In this document: in pieces, positions 54,297 through 64,000 of the stretch
How the letters are laid out: each line of letters opens with the position of its first letter
Position numbering within the stretch: the stretch's first letter is position 1
Made by a program: the position numbers and the translations under genes
Assembly: GCA_030180135.1 (NCBI GenBank)
Contig: CM058230.1
Location: 23,148,067-23,212,066, forward strand
DNA from: Orychophragmus violaceus
Taxonomy: Eukaryota; Streptophyta; Magnoliopsida; Brassicales; Brassicaceae
DNA: 64,000 nt
Direction: 5' to 3'
The notes under the pieces: generated by a model
The model's input: the letters and a program-made list of their open reading frames with translations, nothing else
Told to the model about the DNA's origin: nothing
The model's database searches: none

Positions 54297-54800
54297 CACT
54301 ACAAGAAATCAACCGTATACTGACGGACATAACCGTCGGTATACCGTCGGAAAAGGCGTTTCCGGACGGAATTCCGAGAGGACGAGTCCGTCGGTTCCAT
54401 GGCTTCGGAAAAAAATATCCGTCGGAAAACTGTCTATATTTTCCGACAGTTTTCCGACAGCATATATTCCGACGGGATATCGACGGTTTATCGACGATCA
54501 TTAAACCGACGGTTAACCGACAGTTTACCGATAGATGAATAACCGACGTTAAACCGACAATTATTTACCGACGGTAAACCGACGATATGAACCGACGGTT
54601 GAAACCGACGGAGACCCGATGGATATTTACCGACGGTATATCGACGGCTTCAACCGACAGTGAACCGACGGAGGCCCGACTGTTTACCGTCGGGGACTAA
54701 CCGACCGTTAACCGAGGGGATAAAACCGACGGTTTACTGACGGCGATAAACCGACGGATTACCGACGGTTTTAACCGACGATAAACCGACGGATATTATT
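54297..54800. repeat. Left subterminal repeat region of CACTA 4
   Basis: Dozens of ACCGACGG-type octamers in both orientations, with irregular spacing of about 8-20 bp. Expected TnpA-binding array. Confidence 0.8.
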
Positions 54801-54934
54801 TTTAAATAAAAATAATAATAAATTTTTATCTAAATTATTGTAATTAATTATTTATCAAATAATATACAAAATTAATTATTTATATACGAAATATTTTTAA
54901 ATTTATTAATTAAAAAAAGTTTTTATAAAAATTA

Positions 54935-57418
54935 CATGGGATTTGGATCCCCAACGTTTCCCAGTCCAGTACCCAAACCGTCAACCGATCCCGTCTCCGT
55001 TCTTGATGCTCCTGTACCCGCTCCCATTCCCACTCCTGGTCCCGCTACATGGTCAGTCCCGCCCGATCCTTCTCCTGGAGGAGTTCCGCCAAACTTGATG
55101 TAGTGCATGATCCGTGCTTGCATCTCCGCCATCTTTCTTTCATTCTCGGCCCTTTCCTCTCGCATCCGAGCTTCAAAGTTCTCCTTCAGAGCTGCAATTT
55201 CCACGTCTTTCTCGCGCAGAGCTTCGGCGAAGACGTCGCTCTCAGGTCGGAAGCGGGAATGCGGAGTCGAGGCTTCCCCCATGTTTCCTAAACCGAAAAC
55301 ACGGCCCTTCCTGCGTTGTGTTTCCTGCATAGTATAACAATTATTAGTTAAATAATTCAAATAAACTAGAGCTATGTAAATTTTTAGTAAACAGAGGAAT
55401 TTACCTCAAGAAATATCTCGTTGATCCTATGTGACGATATCTCCTCCGTCGAACCGACTTCCTCAGACAATTGAGTCTGGACCTCGTCAACACGCCTCTT
55501 TGCTGATTCGACGATTCTCCGAGCGAGCGGATCCTGGATCTAGCCCGTGAGCTTGTTTGTGTGACCCTCCTCGGTAAGCTCAACAAAAGTTGGATCCTTT
55601 CATGTTCTTTGTTTCTGCACATTTTAAAAACGGTTAGCCGAATAGAATCAGTATCATTGATGAATAAAACCAATACTTACAAATTCAATTTCCACTGTGC
55701 AGTGCTCTTAGCTTCCGCGTTATGAGTCGCCATTCCCAAACCGTTTCGGTCACTCTTACGGTTTTGGGAATGCGTCGACGAATCAGCTGCTGTAGTGGGG
55801 TTGCACCAATGGCGGCTGAACCCTTCAACCAGCGTTGGGTTGACTCCCTTCGGGTCTTCCTTTAGGACCCACTTCTGCTTCCACTCGTTCAGGACGTGAG
55901 TGTAATGGGACTGTGCCTTCTTGTGGAAAGCCTTCTCCACGATCGTCGTATGGTTCTTGTCCCAAGTGTACTCTTGCTTTAAAAAAAAAAAGATATTAAC
56001 GTTAGCATAGATTAAAAAGCCAAAACTTAGATAGAAACCAAATTTAAGTGTACTTACCGCAAAAGCGCGAAAGCAGTTATGCTGCTCCGACCTGGGAATC
56101 TTCGCGTACTGCGGGTACGGAGGACGGAGCATGCTGCACATCATTCCTAAAATATACTTGGTGATCTTGGATGACGTGATATTGAACCTGTAAGAAGTTA
56201 AATTAAGAACCATATAAAAAAACATTTTTAACAATCAAATTTAATAAAAAATAATTCATTAAGAAAAAGCAACTTACCAATACGTTCCCAGGTTGTTAAA
56301 CGGATCCGGATGTAGTCGTTTCAACGTTTCCCGCCCTGGCTGTTCAACCAACAACTCTATCTCCGGTGCTATCGACGGCGAGGCATCATCGTCTGGGGTA
56401 GCCGGGACATGGGACATCGAGTTGCTGCCTGAAGGGGTTGACTGCCGTGGTACCGACTGCGTCGGTCTAAGCTGTGTCGACCGAGATCGGCGAGGTGGGG
56501 GCAATCCCGTCTGAACCGGCTGAGACCGAGGCTGAGGCTGTGGCTGCGAAGACGTTGCCACGGGAGGATGAGAAGTGCTTCCCGGGATCAATCCATCGGT
56601 CTGGGACAAGAACTCCTCGAACTGGCGGTAATCCCTGTAAGACACGAAAACAATTATAATTTCATTACTAAAGTAAAACTATAATAATTTTTTTAAAAAA
56701 ATCTTTTGCCGTTTATATAATTAGCAAAAAAACACTTATGAATACAAAATTATTTTGAAAATATATAATAAGCGTTTATAATTCACCAAAAAAATTTATA
56801 ATTATAATTTTATAATTGTTATTGAAAAAAAAATTTTCTATCACATTATATAATTAATAAAAAAAAGAAAAGAAAAATGTTTTAGAAAATATATTAAATG
56901 TTTAAAATCACTAAAATTATGTGAAAATACATTTAAAATTATAAAAAATTATTAAAAACGATTTATTAAAATGTTATAAAATTCATAAAAATAGGAAAAC
57001 GTTTATAAAATATATAAAACACATTTTTTTTTGCCAAAATTTTTAAAAACTTTACAAAACATTTTAAAAACTAACTAAAACGTTTTTATAAATAGCAAAA
57101 AATACTTAAAATTAAAAAAACATTTGCAAATAATTTGTAAAACATTTTTAATATTATGTAAAATCATAATAACCAATCTAAAACCGAACTAAGATTAAAA
57201 AAAGAAGAAGTACTTGTATATAAAATTGAAAATGTGAAAAATAACAAACAAATATACAAATCTACCTAAAAATACGAATTAATTCACCAAACAACACCCT
57301 AACTAAGAACTAACCAACCTATTCACTACATGCATCCTTAATCCAAACTTCTAACAACTTAAAAAACTAAAAATTTTCGTTTTTGATCGGTTAGAAAGGA
57401 AGCTTACATGTTTTCCAT
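54935..57418 (-). pseudogene. TnpA-like gene (Transposase_24, Ptta/En/Spm family)
   Basis: A multi-exon gene on the minus strand. A tiny first exon (57418-57408, ATGGAAAACAT) splices in phase to 56634-56278 (DYRQFEEFLSQTDGL, Pro/Ser-rich). Next 56187-56058 (FNITSSKITKYILGM), then 55974-55678 (YTWDKNHTTIVEKAFHKKAQ, SHYTHVLNEWKQKW, FSRHWCNPT), the Transposase_24 core. Then about 55615-55404 (DPTFVELTEEGHTN, RRIVESAKRRVDEVQTQLSE), and a last exon 55326-54935 with a coiled coil (LREKDVEIAALKENFEARMR, EERAENERKMAEMQARI) and a Gly-rich tail. Two in-frame stops occur in the 55404-55615 exon. The known role of such proteins is binding subterminal repeats during CACTA transposition. Confidence 0.82.
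56640..57400. other. First intron of the TnpA-like gene
   Basis: Very AT-rich (runs such as AAAACATTTTAAAAAC) between the 11-base first exon and exon 2. No other feature seen. Confidence 0.6.
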
Positions 57419-57978
57419 TGTTTGGGCGGCCGGAAATTTTGTGTGGTGGCCGGAATCGTCGTCAATAGGTAGAGAGAAGCCGGAGATTCGCGGTTGAGAG
57501 AGAGAGAAATCGCAGAGTAATGGGGAAGAAGAAGTTTAATCGATAAAATCGCCTAGGAACCGACGGATTTCCGACAGCAATTAATGATCCGTCGGAAATC
57601 CGTCGATTCTTGGGCGGTCCAATTATTTGGCGGTTAAATGAAAACGGTTGGGCGCAAAAACGAAATAATTTGTAAAAAATTCGGAAACCGACGGATTTCC
57701 GACGGACAATAGATTTCCCTCGGAAATCCGTCGGTTAAAAAAATGTATTACAGGGTTTCGAACCCGAAACCTCTGAGAAGTGTATGTGGAACCTTAACCA
57801 ATATGCCATATGATACTAATTGTCATGTAACAACAACTAAAATCATATAAGACAATGTTTTGTTTTGAAAACCAACATTTAATAATTGAAAATTAAAAAA
57901 CAAAGACGTGACATTTTAATTTAAAACGTTACATTTTTAAAAAAAAACATAAGATTTTAATGTTACATTTTATTGAGT

Positions 57979-58528
57979 TCAGTTATTATAATTCGGGAAC
58001 TGGTTATCGAACCAATTCCCTTCGTCCGGCTGTCTCCACTGGCGGATCATACATCTCCAGGACCGTGTAGGAATCCATTCCAGTTTATCTTTTCCATTTT
58101 CCCATAGTGACTTCAACCGGGACATTTTTGTCTCGAAAACTCACCGAGCGGTCTTATGGAATTCACTCCAAACGTTTAAGAGGTTTTGAGGATCAAATGT
58201 AAAGTGATCCTGCCATGATTATACAAATGTTAGAAATTAAGGTTGCTTTAATAACAGTTATTTAGTAGAACATGTAACAACTTACCAGAAAGTGTTTGAA
58301 CCATGCAGCTTTAAGGTCGTCGGGAACCGCATAGTACGTGACATAACTTCCCGACCAATGATTCTCGATGGTTTCACTGATAGCGTACAAAATGCTCGCA
58401 TGGTAACCGAACCAAATAGAACGGTTTTCTCTGGACGGGTTAAGAATGGGAAGATGTTCCCGACCATTCCTACGAATCTTCCGCAGATAAGAATCGCGGT
58501 TATGAGGGGACATGTAGACAAAATTCAT
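57979..58528 (-). pseudogene. Mini-TnpA paralogue, disrupted by a stop
   Basis: Exon 1 58528-58286 (81 codons): MNFVYMSPHNRDSYLRKIRR, WFGYHASILYAISETIENHW. Exon 2 58209-57979 (77 codons): DHFTFDPQNLLNVWSEFHKT, WIPTRSWRCMIRQWRQ, NWFDNQFPN. It is the same layout as the gene at 62549-63104 in opposite orientation. The domain matches the core of Transposase_24 proteins. A TGA replaces a residue near 58141-58143 (AR*VFETKM). It lies between the TnpA and TNP2 genes, with GTAAG and CAG splice sites intact. Confidence 0.75.
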
Positions 58529-58789
58529 TTTTAGGTATTAGGTTGTGGGAAAAAATGGAAAGAATGGTTACACTTTTATACAAAACTTTCCGACGGATTT
58601 TCCGACAGCTTCCGTCGGAAATGGCAGAAAAGACGTTTCGATGAAACGCATAGTGTAGAATCAGAGTTAATAGGCCTGCGTAATTGCAGCCTTTGACTAG
58701 TTTCCGACGGATTTCCGACAGTATTAATGATTTCTGTCGGAAATCCGTCGGAAATTTCCGAGAGATTTCCGACAGAATAGGTTTAGGGT

Positions 58790-59468
58790 TTGATTAGGGG
58801 TTAGGGTTTGTAAGGTATATAAAGTCCTATAGCAGAGTTCGACATGTAATTCACGATATAATCGATAAAATAAATTGCGTAGTAAAAAACGTACGTTCGG
58901 TTGGTTGATGTTAATACTCGTTCACTCTATCGATAAACGACATGGAAATAAGTTAGTTCATTCGTGAAACATTATTTTCCTGCAATCACATATATTTTTG
59001 GTTTTCTAATTAAAGAATCTAATCAATCTTACTAAAAACACTAATACTAAATTCTGAGAGTTTGCTCAAATATAGGGTTTAGGGTATAAACCCTAAACCC
59101 TAAATCTGATTCCGTCGGTTTACAGTCGGAAATTTCCGACGGAAAACTGACAGAAGACATTGCGGTCGGAAATCCGTCGGAAAATAATAAATGACTATTA
59201 AAATGCTACAGGTAGTACTCGAACTCGCGAGCTAATGTGTTAAAGTAGAGTTAGAACCATTTGCGCTAGTGATGACGTTAACATTTTGTTGTATATTTTA
59301 ATTCATATTGATAGTATATTGCTCCACATCTCAAAAACTTACACTTGGTTTTAAATTTTGTTCTAGTAATGGCCAAAGTAAAAAAAAAAAAAATAACAAT
59401 AATTATACAAGAAAATAGTGATTATTAGTTAGTTTTTAAATATTTGTAGACTTATATTCCAACATAAT
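58790..59468. other. Spacer between mini-TnpA and TNP2 genes
   Basis: Contains scattered CCGTCGG words and AT-rich DNA, with one short CCCTAAACCC run (59075-59100). No gene seen. Confidence 0.5.
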
Positions 59469-62037
59469 TTACTCTTCCTCGCTTTCTGAATCGTAATCAC
59501 TTGAAATCGAATCTTCGTCATCGTCAAATTCACCCCTCTCCTCTTCGGAATTTGAATGGAGAACAACATCCCCGAAATGACTGAAATCAACGACGAGATT
59601 GACTTCAAGTGATTCTTCAACCGGAGCTATGTAATCACTTTGCAAAGTTTGTAGCGGTTCTTGTTGTTCAACCCCTTGAACTCTTCCTCGCGGGTAAATT
59701 TTTGTAACGGTAACCCATGTATCGTTCTTGTATGTTATTCGAGGATAAGTGATGTAACTCACCTAAAATTAAGTATATGAAATTAGCATAGACGCCTTTG
59801 AAAATATAATCGATGCAGGAAAATACATAAGGGTAATAACAAAAATATTTACTTGATCTGCCTGAGATGCAAGAATGAACGGGTCATATTTTTGAAGCCT
59901 TCTACTCGAATGTATAGACGTCACACCGAACTCATCTATTATTACACCTTTCCGAATAATAGGGTTGTACCAATCACAAAGAAAAACCACGCATCTCATG
60001 CCGAGCTTTCCTATGTATTTGACTTCAAGGATTTCTTTAAGGACACCGTAGTACACAACTTCGCCGGATGTAGATGAAACTCCGTGGTCGGCCGTTGTTC
60101 TAGAGGACCCTTCCTTAAACAATCGAAGAACTCTTCCTTTGATTTCTGATCTACCCAATACGCTGGAATTGGAGGTTTACCGTTCTTCTGAATATGAAGT
60201 TCAGGCCGATTACAAATTTCAGTCAAATCAAGCCTAGACTTCACATTATCTTTCGTCTTCCCTTGCACGTTGAGAACAGTATTCATTATGTTATCAAAAA
60301 AAAATTTCTCAATGTGCATGTCATCAATATTATGCCTTAGTAACTGATCCTTCCAATACGGTAAATCCCAGAAGATGCTTAGCTTGTGCCAATTGTGGGT
60401 AACACCAGCTGCATAAATATTCTTATGCCCATTTCCACCACATACCCGAGTTCTTAGCGCACCAAAAGTTTCTAAGAGCCCCAAAGTAAATGACCCACTG
60501 TCTTGGAGAATAGGATCATCATACACTTTCCTTTTCTTTGTAAAAAGTTTAGTGTTTTTCCGATATGGATGATCATGTGCCAGAAATCTCCTATGACAAT
60601 CAAACCAACATGATTTGCGTCCGTTCTTCAGCTGAAATGCATCAGTCTTATCTTGACAATAAGGACATGCTAACCTTCCATGCGTTGTCCATCCAGATAA
60701 CATACCATAAGCTGGAAAATCGCTTATGGTCCACATTAATGCAACCCTCATCAGAAAAATTTCCTTGCATGAGACATCATAGGCTACAACACCGGGTTGC
60801 CATAACATTTGCAACTCATGTATCAATGGCTGCAAGAATACATCAAGTGATCTTCTGGGATGCTCTGGAACGGGAACGAGTACGGACAGGAAAAGAAACT
60901 CTCGCCGCATACACATAGATGGCGGTAGGTTGTATGGAGTCAAAATAAATGGCCACAACGAATATGGTCTCCCATGCCTTCCAAACGGGTTGAAACCATC
61001 TGTGCATAGTCCCAGGTACACATTACGTGGCTCGTATGCGAAATCTGGATATACACTCTGAAAATGTCGCCACGCTTCAGCATCAGACGGATGTGAAATA
61101 TCTGATCCTCTTATATGCTCAGCATCTCATTTCACCTGCAGTTCGGTTCGATTGGTATAAGCGTCTCAGTCTATCGGTTAACGGCATATACCACATTCTC
61201 TTGAATGGAACCCTAGCTCTTCCCCCTGTTTCCTCAAAGCGCGGGCTCTTACAGAACTTACAGTATTCGTCTTCTCGCCAATATATCATATAGTTGGCGA
61301 TGCACACATCTATCATCTGATATGGTAACCCAAGCCCTTTAACAAGTTTCTCGACCTCGTTGTATGAACCTGGGGCAAGGTTATCTTCAGGAAGAACATC
61401 TTTCAGGAATTCACAGAAAGCATCCACACATGGCTCCGCCAAATTATAGTCCGTTTTAATTCCCATTAGTCTAGTTGCAGATGATAATGGCGAATGTCCG
61501 TCTTTGCAACCATCATAAAGCGGACGCTTCGCTGCATCTAACATATCAAAAAAATCTCCTAGTTTCTACATTAGGTTCCTCCTCTACTCTAGGAATTTGA
61601 CATTCACCTACTTCCTGTATATTTTCTCTAAATGCATCATGAACCATCTGAACTGTACCTACACCAACATCTTCATCCGCGATATTATAATGTTCGCTAT
61701 TACTACCGATAGGTTCACGCGTACTAATACTACCAAAAGGTTCTCTACTACTACTTGCGCCATCAAATGTTTCCCCGTGAAGATACTAAATCTTATAACT
61801 AGCCATAAACCCAACTGAGTACAAGTGATGTCATACCTCGCCAATCGTGGGATTTCTAACATTTCTGCAGTTTGTACAGGGCCATTTCATCTTACCGGTT
61901 TTCTGCGTATTAGGTTGATTGCAGGCCATCGTCATGAATTCAACAATACCGAGTGCATATGGTTTATACACTAAGTCCGTCGTCTCATCAACCCTCGGTC
62001 CGTCCATCCACGATCTAAAATAATTAGACGACGACAT
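59469..62037 (-). pseudogene. TNP2-like transposase of CACTA 4, DUF4218 region deleted
   Basis: Start MSSSNYFRSWMDGPRVDETT (62037). The transposase-associated domain (KMKWPCTNCRNVRN) is followed by two stops at positions where Trp is usual (near 61847 and 61799). Next exon 61544-61119 (KRPLYDGCKDGHSPLSSATR, CKFCKSPRFE). A frameshift near 61126 follows. The Tnp2 domain is long and open to about 60120 (NVYLGLCTDGFNPFG, PYNLPPSMCMRRE, SCWFDCHRRF, IDDMHIEKFFFDNIMNTVLN). At about 60115 the sequence jumps straight into DUF4216 (VVYYGVLKEILEV, CDWYNP, LQKYDPFILASQADQV) in another frame: the DUF4218 part is missing. The last exon has an acidic tail (EERGEFDDDEDSISSDYDSE). It cannot encode an active enzyme. 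Confidence 0.9.
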
Positions 62038-62069
62038 TTTGATCTCGTAAGAAAGTTAGAGAGTGATGG

Positions 62070-62080
62070 AGAGAGAGAGC

Positions 62081-62118
<38 letters not shown>
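62070..62118 (+). repeat. GA-rich tract upstream of TNP2
   Basis: GA repeat of about 45 bp just upstream of the TNP2 start on the minus strand. It probably forms part of the transcript leader. Confidence 0.85.
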
Positions 62119-62119
<1 letters not shown>

Positions 62120-62159
62120 GTGTAGAGAATAAGGAAGAAATGCTTGGTATATAATGGAA

Positions 62160-62545
62160 TATAACCGACGGAAAACCGAGGGGAAACCGACGGAACTAGC
62201 CGTTAGCGTCGGTATTCCGTCGGAAAATTTGTCAGCCCAACAGTAGTAGATAACGGCTATGTCGGCCCAACGGCCATATTAATGATTTCCGACGGATTCC
62301 CGACGGTAGAGGAAACCGAAAGAAAACCGACGGATAATCCATAAACCGTCCGTAATCCGTCGGAAATTTGGAAAACGGTCAAAAAAGAATTTACTCACTT
62401 CTCTTACCGAGGTGCCGATTCGGTAATTGTCCCTTCGGTAATAAATCCATATTCCGACGGGTTTCCGACGATATTTCCGTCGGAAAATTTTGTATATATA
62501 TCCACCGAAATCCTCTCTTTTTTTCCATCAACAAAAAAAAAAAAA
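62160..62545. repeat. Right internal subterminal repeats of CACTA 4
   Basis: ACCGACGG/CCGTCGG words between the TNP2 leader and the plus-strand mini-TnpA gene, so this stretch may act as a divergent promoter for both. Confidence 0.65.
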
Positions 62546-62548
62546 AAT

Positions 62549-63104
62549 ATGAATTACATATTTCTTTCTGCTGAAGCCCGCACGACCATTCTGCAAATGA
62601 TCGCGGAACCTGGTCGGGAGGCGTTGCCATATCTCGACCCATCTCGTCCACCGCATCAGGCCGTTTGGTTTGGATCCAATGCGGTCATTCCCTCTGTGAT
62701 CAACGACATCATCCAGAATCGCTGGTCTGGAAGATACCTGACGTACTATAACGTCCTGACGACCCTGAAAATTTCATGGTTCATCAATTTTCTGGTAAGT
62801 TATATATTTATGTTTTTAAGATTATATTTTAATTTGAAATTTTATGTAACCCAAGTAATTTTTCCCTTTTTAGGAATACTTTACATTCTCTCCCGATAAT
62901 CTTTTCATTGTTTGGCGGGAGTTTCACCGGGCGGCAAGGAAAGTTTTCCAAACGAAGATGCGGCGGATGAAGCTCCGGTGGCAACGGGGTGAAGGAAGAC
63001 CGGCTTGGATTCCGGCGGGAGAGTGGAACATCATGGTGAATCAATGGAGGGAGACGAACGACGGGAATTGGTTCGGAAACCAATCACAAAATAATAACAA
63101 TTAA
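62549..63104 (+). CDS. Mini-TnpA: stand-alone Transposase_24-domain protein
   Basis: Exon 1 62549-62794, intron 62795-62873 (GTAAGT...TTTTTAG), exon 2 62874-63104; 158 residues, intact. Text includes MNYIFLSAEARTTILQMIAE, WFGSNAVIPSVINDIIQNRW, YFTFSPDNLFIVWREFHRAA, WIPAGEWNIMVNQW, and an Asn-rich end. The pattern of Trp residues follows the core of En/Spm TnpA-type (Transposase_24) proteins, without their Pro-rich N-terminus and coiled-coil tail. The ATG is preceded by an A-rich leader and a TATATATATCC motif about 50 bp upstream. It is the only undamaged long gene in CACTA 4. Possible role: binding the CCGTCGG repeats as a regulator; inferred. Confidence 0.72.
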
Positions 63105-63289
63105 AAAAATTATAATGTATTTTTTATTTAAAATAACAATGAATTTATGTTTTTTTTAATTCATAAATAAAATTTGTTTTTTTATAATTATATACTAATG
63201 ACAGAATATATAAATAATGATGAATTAGATAAACGAATAACTCAGCGTATCACATTGGTTTGGGAACTATGTTAAACTGTCCAAAGGTC

Positions 63290-63538
63290 TCGTGTTCGAA
63301 ACCGTCCTTCTACTGGTTTTTTATGAACCGACGGCTTACCGACGGATTATCGACAGACTACGCGTCCTGTCGGTAATCTGTCGAAATTTTTCCGACGGAT
63401 TGAGTTTCCGTCGGAATTTACCGACGCATATCCGACGACTCATAAACCGTCGATTCTCTGTCGGAAAGCTGTCGGAATTTCCGACGGGATATTTTCTATC
63501 GGAAAATCCGTCGGTTAAAGCCTTGTTTTCTTGTAGTG
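63290..63538. repeat. Right terminal subterminal repeats of CACTA 4
   Basis: ACCGACGG/CCGTCGG array next to the terminus TTTTCTTGTAGTG at 63526-63538, followed by the TTA duplication. Confidence 0.8.
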
Positions 63539-64000
63539 TTAATATCATTCATTCTCACAAATATTACATTGTAGGGATATCAATCGGATTGGTCTGGTCC
63601 GGTCCGGAAAATTTGGGCTTAGATTCTAAAATCTGACCTGGTCTTAATCAGGCTAAAGAACTTTTCAAGTTTTTCAAAATTCTTTTAATGCAAAACAAAT
63701 ACTAAAAACAAAGTATATTATCAAAATAAACATGTTAAATCACATTTAATATGTTTTTATTAAATCTAGTATAATTAAAAATAAAATCAGATAATTCAAA
63801 TAAAATTTAGATATTCTATATTATCAAATAAATATAAAATCAAATATTTCAATCTAGTTAGTCGAGTTTAGATAGAAGTTTCATTCCAAAATTTTTAAAT
63901 CTTTTTCACCAAAATGTTTATCACAGTCAAAAGTTACAAATAAAATAGAAATAAAAATTATTAAATAACTTTTATATTTAAATTTTTTTAATACTTTTAA
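63539..64000. other. AT-rich flank
   Basis: No gene seen. A short block near 63585-63645 (GGTCTGGTCCGGTCCGG) recalls the GGTCCGG-like low-complexity motifs of plant repeats. Confidence 0.4.

Larger units (their letters stand above)
54297..63538. mobile_element. CACTA element 4 with TNP2, TnpA and two mini-TnpA genes
   Basis: Ends are CACTACAAGAAATCAACCG and (complement) CACTACAAGAAAACAAGGC. A perfect TTA duplication flanks it (54294-54296 and 63539-63541). Subterminal regions (54300-54800 and 62160-63530) are full of ACCGACGG/CCGTCGGT repeats, which also occur around 57560-57740 and 58590-58780. 9242 bp. It encodes, left to right: TnpA-like gene (minus), a mini-TnpA (minus, broken), TNP2 (minus, broken), a mini-TnpA (plus, intact). 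The terminal structure looks mobile in trans if a transposase is supplied. Confidence 0.95.

Overview
This is a 64-kb block of plant nuclear DNA made almost entirely of nested and decayed transposable elements. It is most likely Brassicaceae heterochromatin. The captured exon fragments read like Arabidopsis proteins (BBD1-type nuclease, ArfGAP, eIF3c, phosphoglycerate-mutase-like, 2-oxoglutarate dehydrogenase E2). There are four families of CACTA transposons with CACTACAAGAAA-type ends, Athila-like Ty3 elements with a tRNA-Asp-type primer site, Ty1/copia elements and a TRIM. I see no intact host gene, no tRNA or rRNA gene, and no bacterial feature.

Layout. 1-3004: internally deleted Athila-like element, minus strand. 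3005-6812: gene-fragment-rich DNA (2-OGDH E2 and phosphoglycerate-mutase-like exons) ending in a CACTA terminus. 6813-7821: partial Athila-like LTR. 7822-23862: CACTA element 1, with a decayed TNP2 transposase (9620-13282), split by a nearly complete Athila-like element (13702-23554, TSD CGTAG). 23863-25191: unassigned, partly GC-rich. 25192-50169: copia element C (TSD CCCTC). It holds CACTA 2 (30482-45551, TSD TCT), which holds copia D (32306-42104, TSD TAAAC), which holds a small non-autonomous Ty3-like element B (33475-39551, TSD ACTTA). The 5' LTR of C also holds CACTA 3 (46009-50041, TSD TAA). 50170-54296: quieter sequence with a complete 339-bp TRIM (50790-51128, TSD ATATG) and a worn CACTA remnant. 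54297-63538: CACTA 4 (TSD TTA), carrying TNP2-like, TnpA-like and two small TnpA-domain genes. 63539-64000: AT-rich flank.

How it fits together. Matching target-site duplications give the insertion order inside copia C: C first, then CACTA 2, then copia D, then element B; CACTA 3 entered the C LTR independently. Every long reading frame belongs to a transposon, and all show disabling lesions except the short two-exon gene at 62549-63104. Many nonsense codons sit at conserved Trp (TGG to TAG or TGA) or where CGA/CAA/CAG would be expected, as deamination of methylated cytosine would produce.

Most unusual observations: (1) CACTA 4 carries two paralogous stand-alone mini-TnpA genes of identical exon plan in opposite orientations, one intact and one with a stop. 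(2) CACTA 2 contains an ArfGAP-BBD chimera assembled at DNA level with introns retained; CACTA 3 contains an eIF3c 5' end. (3) The Athila-like elements carry a dispersed fold-back module built on TCGATCG, in LTRs and also in frame in interdomain linkers of gag and pol. (4) Short hairpins beside the polypurine tract and 3' of pol show base-pair-preserving differences between elements.
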